In this document: positions 5,789 to 7,880 of the stretch, piece after piece | Layout of the letters: every line of letters starts with the position of its first letter | Position numbering within the stretch: the stretch's first letter is position 1 | NCBI GenBank assembly: GCA_003524705.1 | Contig: DQGV01000478.1 | Location: 1-7,880 of the forward strand | Reading direction: 5' to 3' | Length of the DNA stretch: 7,880 nt | DNA from: Anaerolineae bacterium | Lineage (GTDB): Bacteria; Chloroflexota; Anaerolineae; Anaerolineales; Villigracilaceae | The notes under the pieces: model-generated | Database searches by the model: none | What the model saw: the letters and a program-made list of their open reading frames with translations, nothing else | What the model was told of the DNA's origin: nothing | Program-made: the position numbers and the translations under genes

Positions 5789-7816
5789 TCATCTCAAAAT
5801 CTGAAACAAATTACTATAATCATCAGTAAATAAAGCCACATTAGTTGAATAAGTTTCATAAGTGATTGCACGCGCTTGCAATTCGGGGATGTTTAGTGAT
5901 TCAGGATTCTTTGCCATCAACATCCAGATAGATAAATATTCATCTGGTTCATCGGGGATGTTATCAATGCGAATCATGGTCAAGCCAAATTCTTTGGCAA
6001 TTTGATAAAAGACGGGTTGCAAATCAATATGTTGATTAGAAATATTCGCCGCAATCACACCATCTGGTTTGAGATTTGCTAAATATAAATCAAAGGCTTG
6101 TTTGGTGACGAGATGCACAGGAACAGAATCACTACTAAATGTATCCAAAACAATCACATCGAAATTATGTGAACCATTTGCATTGTATTCATTTTCAAGT
6201 GAAATACGAGCGTCACCAGCGATCACTTCAATGTTTGCTTGGCTATCTTCCAAAAATGAAAAATAACCGCCTTCCCCTTCGGCTAAGTCAATAGCAATTT
6301 GATTGATTTCATATAATAGATAATCATCACCTGCGTTACCATACGCGGCTAAAGTTCCAATACCAAGTCCTAACACAGCCACTTTTGCAGGCTGATTATC
6401 TTTCGGATAATTGGATAATAAAACTCCCACTCCACTGTCAGGTGCAAAATATGTCGTTGGTAATGTTGGGTTATCTTTGTATTGAATCCCATGAATGGTG
6501 ATTCCATGAATCATAGCTAGGGTGTTATCGTCTAATTCAATTGTACGAACAACGCCATAAAAATTTCTATCTGCACTGAGTTGCTCACCACCTTGATTTA
6601 ATCCAAGCATGAGCAATGTGCCAACCACAAATGATAAAGCAACGGCTTGAGTTTGTCTTTTGTATTCCCCAACCCATCTTGGAAATAAACGAATGACTAA
6701 AATCAACATAGTCATCAACCAGCCGAGATAAAACTCCCAATACCCATTGAATAAAGCAGGTGCAAAAAAGTTTACAAATACCCCACCAAATGCGCCACCA
6801 AGTGAAGACATTAAATAAAAAGTAGTCAATTGGTCAGCTGGTGGGCGGAGTTGATATAGTTCGCCATGACAAATCATACAAGAGAAAAATAATAAAGAGC
6901 AATAAATTACAACTTGGTAGACAATTAGTAGGTCTTGACGTTCTGCCAAAGCCCAAAGTGTTGCTAAACTTGCAAGCGCAAACAACAATGCATAAAGATT
7001 GCGGTTATACCAACGTGAATCTGAAAAGGCTAAGATAAATGAAAGCAAATAAATAGCAAGTGGTAACACCCATAGAAATGGAATTACCGTTACTTCTTGT
7101 GTGATTTGATTCGTAATAGATAACAAAAATAAAGAAGCCACTCCGCCCAATATCATCCAAAGCAACTTGAGCGATATGGAAGCTCTCGGAGTTTTTTCTA
7201 CCGAAGTTGATTCTATTTTCTTGTCACCAAGTTGATAAACAATTATGGAAGAAACTATCGCAAATAGCACAAATCCGATAGACCAGCCCCAACCTTGTGA
7301 CTGTAATGAGAAAAATGGTTCTACTAAAACTGGATATGCTAATAAACCCAATAATGAACCCACATTTGATAAAGCATACAAACGAGCGTACGATGATGTC
7401 GGTTGTAATCTACTAAACCATGCTTGCATGAGCGGGCTATTCGATGCTAAAACAAAATATGGAAGTCCAACTGAAGCAAGTAAGATAAAGAAGATATTGA
7501 ACACAGGGAATTCAACATAAGCAGGTCTTAATTCAGGTGAGGGAGTGATGGGGGAACGCCACACAAGCCCCAACGTAGTTAGAAGCGCGAGAGTCAAAAT
7601 CAAAAGAGCAGAGTGAATCCATCTTTGCTTTGATTGTTTGACGAGCCAATATGCATAAGCATATCCACCTGTGAGCAAGGCTTGAAAAAATAACATAGCC
7701 GTTGACCAAACTGCTGGCGTACCGCCAAACCATGGCAAAATAAATTTACCTATCATCGGTTGGATTTGGAATAATAGGAATGCGGAAAGAAAAATATTAA
7801 TTGCAAAAAAAATCAT
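5789..7816 (-). CDS. Multi-spanning membrane protein fused to spermidine-synthase-like domain
   Basis: This 675-residue inner-membrane protein joins a large hydrophobic domain to a soluble SAM-binding domain of the polyamine (spermidine) synthase fold. I count about 13 membrane segments, near residues 2-28, 36-58, 67-86, 104-126, 148-168, 177-196, 217-235, 244-264, 274-291, 296-316, 332-354, 360-378 and 390-406. The start, FLLFQIQPMIGKFILPWFGG (14-32), is typical of the group often annotated as fused MFS/spermidine synthase. The C-terminal domain has VLGLGIGTLAAYG (481-493), YEIN (502-505, Glu503 the likely ribose ligand), GDAR (534-537), VIVLDTFSSDSVPVHL (554-569) and the terminal FTDDYSN (663-669). 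The polyamine-site segment reads FSSDSVP rather than a classical DxSDP, so true spermidine synthase activity is doubtful and the substrate is unknown. An AAGG at 7826-7829, nine bases upstream, may be the ribosome site. The gene is convergent with the lipoprotein gene, 25 bases away, and I see no terminator between them. Confidence 0.85.
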   Translation of the reverse strand: MIFFAINIFLSAFLLFQIQPMIGKFILPWFGGTPAVWSTAMLFFQALLTGGYAYAYWLVKQSKQRWIHSALLILTLALLTTLGLVWRSPITPSPELRPAYVEFPVFNIFFILLASVGLPYFVLASNSPLMQAWFSRLQPTSSYARLYALSNVGSLLGLLAYPVLVEPFFSLQSQGWGWSIGFVLFAIVSSIIVYQLGDKKIESTSVEKTPRASISLKLLWMILGGVASLFLLSITNQITQEVTVIPFLWVLPLAIYLLSFILAFSDSRWYNRNLYALLFALASLATLWALAERQDLLIVYQVVIYCSLLFFSCMICHGELYQLRPPADQLTTFYLMSSLGGAFGGVFVNFFAPALFNGYWEFYLGWLMTMLILVIRLFPRWVGEYKRQTQAVALSFVVGTLLMLGLNQGGEQLSADRNFYGVVRTIELDDNTLAMIHGITIHGIQYKDNPTLPTTYFAPDSGVGVLLSNYPKDNQPAKVAVLGLGIGTLAAYGNAGDDYLLYEINQIAIDLAEGEGGYFSFLEDSQANIEVIAGDARISLENEYNANGSHNFDVIVLDTFSSDSVPVHLVTKQAFDLYLANLKPDGVIAANISNQHIDLQPVFYQIAKEFGLTMIRIDNIPDEPDEYLSIWMLMAKNPESLNIPELQARAITYETYSTNVALFTDDYSNLFQILR

Positions 7817-7847
7817 GGGGATTTACCTTACCTAAAAAGAGACAAGC

Positions 7848-7880
7848 ATGCAAACAAATTATAATCGTTTTATTCAACAG
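7848..7880 (+). CDS. Possible start of a divergent gene, cut by the window edge
   Basis: An ATG at 7848 opens a frame with no stop to the window end, reading MQTNYNRFIQQ. A weak purine-rich AAGAGA (7837-7842) lies five bases before it. It would diverge from the 675-residue membrane protein gene with a 31-base gap. Eleven codons cannot distinguish a gene from chance, and the frame also overlaps the -10-like octamer of the opposite gene. The product is unknown. Confidence 0.22.
   Translation, partial: MQTNYNRFIQQ
7858..7863 (-). promoter_or_regulatory. Possible -10 box of the membrane protein gene
   Basis: The - strand carries a consensus TATAAT within the palindromic octamer ATTATAAT (7858-7865). 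Transcription would begin near 7851, giving a leader of about 35 bases that contains AGG and AAGG ribosome-binding candidates before the ATG at 7816. The matching -35 position falls at or beyond the window end, so the promoter cannot be completed here. Confidence 0.42.

Noticed and set aside
5764..5800. Terminator between the lipoprotein and membrane protein genes
   Set aside because: I found no inverted repeat of useful length there. The T-rich run near 5769 has no stem before it.
7245..7520. 91-codon + strand open frame inside the membrane protein gene
   Set aside because: It is antisense to the hydrophobic N-terminal coding region and has no recognisable protein pattern.

Overview
The window looks like bacterial chromosome of low G+C content (my estimate by eye is about 40%). 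The nearest impression is an environmental Chloroflexota (Anaerolineae-like) genome. That rests on the AlkZ-related protein, the short form of 6-phosphogluconate dehydrogenase, the PepSY-like lipoprotein and the style of the intergenic palindromes. It is an inference and was not tested by any search. I see no phage, plasmid, CRISPR, tRNA or rRNA features.

Layout. Positions 1-783 (+) hold the 3' end of a molybdopterin formate dehydrogenase alpha subunit whose start lies outside the window. A strong hairpin at 787-820 sits between this gene and a convergent gene at 814-1668 (-), which encodes an AlkZ-related winged-helix protein. Thirty bases separate that gene from a divergent block on the + strand: pgl (1699-2376), gnd (2553-3461) and zwf (3546-5012). 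Together these encode all three enzymes of the oxidative pentose phosphate pathway. A putative lipoprotein gene (5035-5763) follows closely on the same strand. Convergent to it is a long gene (5789-7816, -) for a multi-spanning membrane protein fused to a spermidine-synthase-like SAM-binding domain. Its promoter region is at the right edge, where a second, truncated + strand gene may begin at 7848.

How the genes work together. Zwf oxidises glucose 6-phosphate to the lactone, Pgl hydrolyses the lactone, and Gnd decarboxylates 6-phosphogluconate to ribulose 5-phosphate. The cluster therefore supplies reduced nicotinamide cofactor and pentose phosphate. The upstream formate dehydrogenase also produces reducing equivalents but is separated by a terminator and an opposing gene, so co-regulation is not implied.

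The most notable non-coding signal is in the two spacers of the pentose phosphate cluster. The pgl-gnd spacer holds two divergent copies, in opposite orientation, of one palindromic repeat with a conserved GAGTAG...TATCGA frame and compensatory stem changes. The gnd-zwf spacer holds a separate head-to-head hairpin pair bounded by GTAG and CTAC, like a REP doublet (BIME). Both resemble substrates of RAYT-type (REP-associated) transposases. The window encodes no such transposase.
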